Part shown: one piece after another, positions 53,523-55,641 of the stretch
Numbering within the stretch: the first letter of the stretch is position 1
How the letters are laid out: each line of letters starts with the position of its first letter
Assembly (NCBI RefSeq): GCF_000003815.2
Contig: NW_023365771.1
Span: 20,620-76,260, forward strand
DNA: 55,641 nucleotides
Origin: Branchiostoma floridae
Lineage: Eukaryota > Chordata > Leptocardii > Amphioxiformes > Branchiostomatidae
Direction: 5' to 3'
Made by a program: the position numbers and the translations under genes
The notes under the pieces: model-generated
Told to the model about the DNA's origin: nothing
What the model saw: the letters and a program-made list of their open reading frames with translations, nothing else
Database searches by the model: none

Positions 53523-54040
53523 AATTGGTCGACGATCTCCAGCTGACAGAGTGCAAACAACAAGTTAAAGTTGGTCGACGATCTCCAGCTAACAAAGTGA
53601 GAACATCAAGTTAAAATTGGTCGACGATCTCCAGCTAACAAAGTGAGAACATCAAGTTAAAATTGGTCGACGATCTCCAGCTAACAAAGTGAGAACATCA
53701 AGTTAAAAATTGGTCGACTATCTCCAGCTAAACAGAGTGAAAACATCAAATTAAAATTGGTCGACGATCTCCAGCTGACAGAGTGCAAACAACAAGTTAA
53801 AGTTGGCCGACGATCTCCAGCTGACAGAGTGCAAACAACAAGTTAAAGTTGGTCGACGATCTCCAGCTAACAAAGTGAGAACATCAAGTTAAAATTGGTC
53901 GACGATCTCCAGCTAAACAGAGTGAAAACATCAAGTTAAAATTGGTCGACGATCTCCAGCTGACAGAGTGAAAAAAAAAACAAACTGCAAACAACAAGTT
54001 AAAATTGGTCGACGATATCCAGCTAACATAGTGAAAACAA
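53243..54040 (+). repeat. Minisatellite of about 47 bp (TTAAAATTGGTCGACGATCTCCAG)
   Basis: Units read AAAATTGGTCGACGATCTCC, then AGCTAACAGAGTGAAAACAT and CAAGTT. Variants include GTCGCCGGTC, AAAGTTGG and GTGCAAACAACAAG. The last units decay near 54040. Confidence 0.9.
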
Positions 54041-54197
54041 TCCTGAGGTTGTCCGACAACCTGAACCGTGTTCAGCTCCCTTAAGCTGTTGCCACCCATA
54101 CTGGCTTCGGCCTGGTGGTCCGGGAAGCGAGTGGGGCCTGTCCAGACTGAAATACATAGAACTGTGCATACACTTCCAGAAGGATATCACCGTCAAC

Positions 54198-54519
54198 TAG
54201 GAATTGCCGCTGCCCTGGTTGACAGCTGCCCGAATATTGAAGTCTTCGAGCCTGGTCCAATCACTTTCCGGGCTGTTGACTGCTCCACGGATTATCCCTG
54301 TCCAGAACTGCTGGCCTAGCATAGAAAAACAGTGAAAATTGTACGGTAAAACAAACAATAACACTGTCAAAACGAGAGCAGCCCAACCAGGCAACTCTTC
54401 TCGAAACATGGCGCTGCGGCACACAAAGAAACACTGACCACCACTTTGACGACTGCCCAACGTTTCCACAAAAATGGCTTAACTCACCCACAGCGGCGTC
54501 AATAATAAGTTTAACCATG
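54198..54519 (-). CDS. Candidate small two-exon gene
   Basis: The ATG at 54519 opens MVKLIIDAAV plus one base, with donor GTGAGT after 54489. An acceptor CTATGCTAG (ending near 54318) leads to GQQFWTGIIRGAVNSPESDW, then TRLEDFNIRAAVNQGSGNS and TAG at 54198. The phases match (1), giving about 50 residues. I know no homologue. The plus strand also has an 83-codon frame here (54068-54319), so coding is unproven on either strand. Confidence 0.28.
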
Positions 54520-54529
54520 GGCGGTAGGC

Positions 54530-54900
54530 CAATGAGTTTTTGTTGAGTGACAGGAACCCTACCGCGCGCGCTGTCTGCCGCGGTAACATGAGGGCGCCGT
54601 TTACCGCCTATCCGGAAATACCTCGTCAGATGCTCCCGTCATCCTTAGCGCGAGTATTTCCCGTCATCCTTTGCGCCGCCTTCCCCCTAAGTTTAAATGT
54701 TTGACTTAGATATTAGAATTTTGCAGAAAACGGCGATAGTAGAAAAGGCCTTTCCCACCTAGCTCGCTTCGCTCGCTGCGCGGCTTCGCCGCGCTCACAA
54801 TCGGCCACGCCGATTGGTCGGCTTGGCCGACCTTCGGGTGCAGAAACTCCAACGCTGATTGGTCGGCTTCGCCGACTTCCCCGACCTTCGGGTAATCCCC
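54530..54900. promoter_or_regulatory. CG-rich segment with ATTGG boxes, possible promoter or repeat
   Basis: It is unlike its AT-rich surroundings: CGCGCGCGCTGTCTGCCGCGG, then TCGCTTCGCTCGCTGCGCGG and two GATTGGTCGGCTT boxes (inverted CCAAT). It could serve the candidate minus-strand gene. However, similar CCGAAGGTCG-type sequence and GGCGGTAGGCCAA occur at 50585-50760, which argues for a dispersed repeat. Confidence 0.3.
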
Positions 54901-55481
54901 AGTACTTTCCAACCCGGCAACTCGGCACAGAACGATAGTGTACGGGCGAATCAACAAGAATTCATTGGCCTAGCGCCTATTCATACAGATGCAAATTACA
55001 CACAAAATGAAACGAGCATCAGAAAAAACATTTGAAAACTCGCGAATATTCTCTAAAAGCACAAACTGCACGCCCTAGGAAGGGTGAGCACACAAATTAA
55101 CAAAATAAAGGAACAAAATTCAGACAGCAAAACTTCTCTAAGAAACACTCTCACGCCAAAAAGCGGGAAAGCAGACAAAGAAAATTCCAGAACACGCCAA
55201 AAAGGCGGCAACTACAAGGCAATACTGCGTACCTTCTAGACTACTGACATTATAGTCATAGGAAACTACTCTGTCCTTTTATGCCGGCAAGATACGTTTC
55301 CAAAAACGTTCCCTGCAGTTTAAGATGTCACCGGCTTGCACATGGCGGGTACAGCGCTTCAGGAGCTCGGATAGGCAACGTCCTGCTCGTGCGGCTCATG
55401 AATTCACTTGTGAATAAGAGGGAGTTATATCACATGTCATGAACTCACGCGAGTGGAGATCTCGCGAGAGTTCATTCCATT
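54901..55481. other. Unassigned stretch
   Basis: No gene or repeat recognised. Confidence 0.4.
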
Positions 55482-55641
55482 GTTTTTTTTTTTATTTTTT
55501 TTTATTTTTTTTTTTTTTAAACCTTTATTGGAAAATCATAACAATTACACACATTGTGACATTTACATGTATAGCTTGGTAACTACATCTCCGACTACGG
55601 CAGATATATAACTATAAAACTTAACAATTAGTTCTCGAAAT
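55482..55641 (-). mobile_element. 3' end of a polyadenylated minus-strand sequence, running off the window
   Basis: A T-rich tract (55482-55519) is followed by AAACCTTTATTGG. On the minus strand this reads CCAATAAAGG and then an A-rich tail. That is the signature of a retroposed transcript or LINE end. The body lies beyond the window. Confidence 0.5.

Overview
The window looks like metazoan, most probably cephalochordate (amphioxus-like), nuclear DNA. The reasons are spliced genes with GT..AG introns, TTAGGG-type hexamers, a BTB/BACK/kelch gene pair, a short-chain-collagen-C4-like domain gene, an hnRNP-type RRM/RGG gene, and many kinds of non-LTR retrotransposon, MITE and satellite. The species call is inference. 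Ten N runs interrupt the sequence: nine gaps and, at 24944 and 52635, single Ns are extra. Four of the gaps are exactly 100 N and so probably of arbitrary size.

Layout. 1-7177: a 171-bp satellite whose units carry TTAGGG hexamers, interrupted at 2986-6424 by a 3.4-kb foldback transposon flanked by duplicated TTAA. 7278-11847: an 11-bp minisatellite array carrying a 5'-truncated CR1/L2-like LINE (about 8923-10558). 12593-19130: a nearly complete second LINE with a PHD+SGNH ORF1 (one frameshift) and an intact endonuclease/reverse transcriptase ORF2. 21845-31386: two BTB-BACK-kelch paralogues tail to tail. The plus-strand copy has lost its kelch exon. The minus-strand copy keeps it and holds hAT-like and pogo-like elements in its long intron. 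35191-37188: a complete four-exon minus-strand gene for a 297-residue type II membrane protein. 37915-51935: a region built from repeated direct and inverted copies of the 3' part of an RRM/RGG RNA-binding-protein gene. It is broken by a second 11-bp minisatellite array (41282-43455, opposite orientation) and by MITEs, one of which contains a poly(A) retrocopy. 52640-54040: two more minisatellites. 54198-54519: a possible small two-exon gene next to a CpG-rich stretch. 55482-55641: the poly(A) end of a minus-strand transcript or retroelement that leaves the window.

I reconstructed the host genes by matching splice sites, intron phases and protein homology on the minus strand. Their reading frames stay open across every proposed junction. 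No first exon is visible for the BTB-kelch genes or for the RRM/RGG gene. I see no operon, CRISPR array or prokaryotic defence system. The most interesting signals are structural: hexamer-quantised satellite lengths, the giant foldback element, nested insertions with empty-site controls inside the window, and the duplicated RRM/RGG locus.
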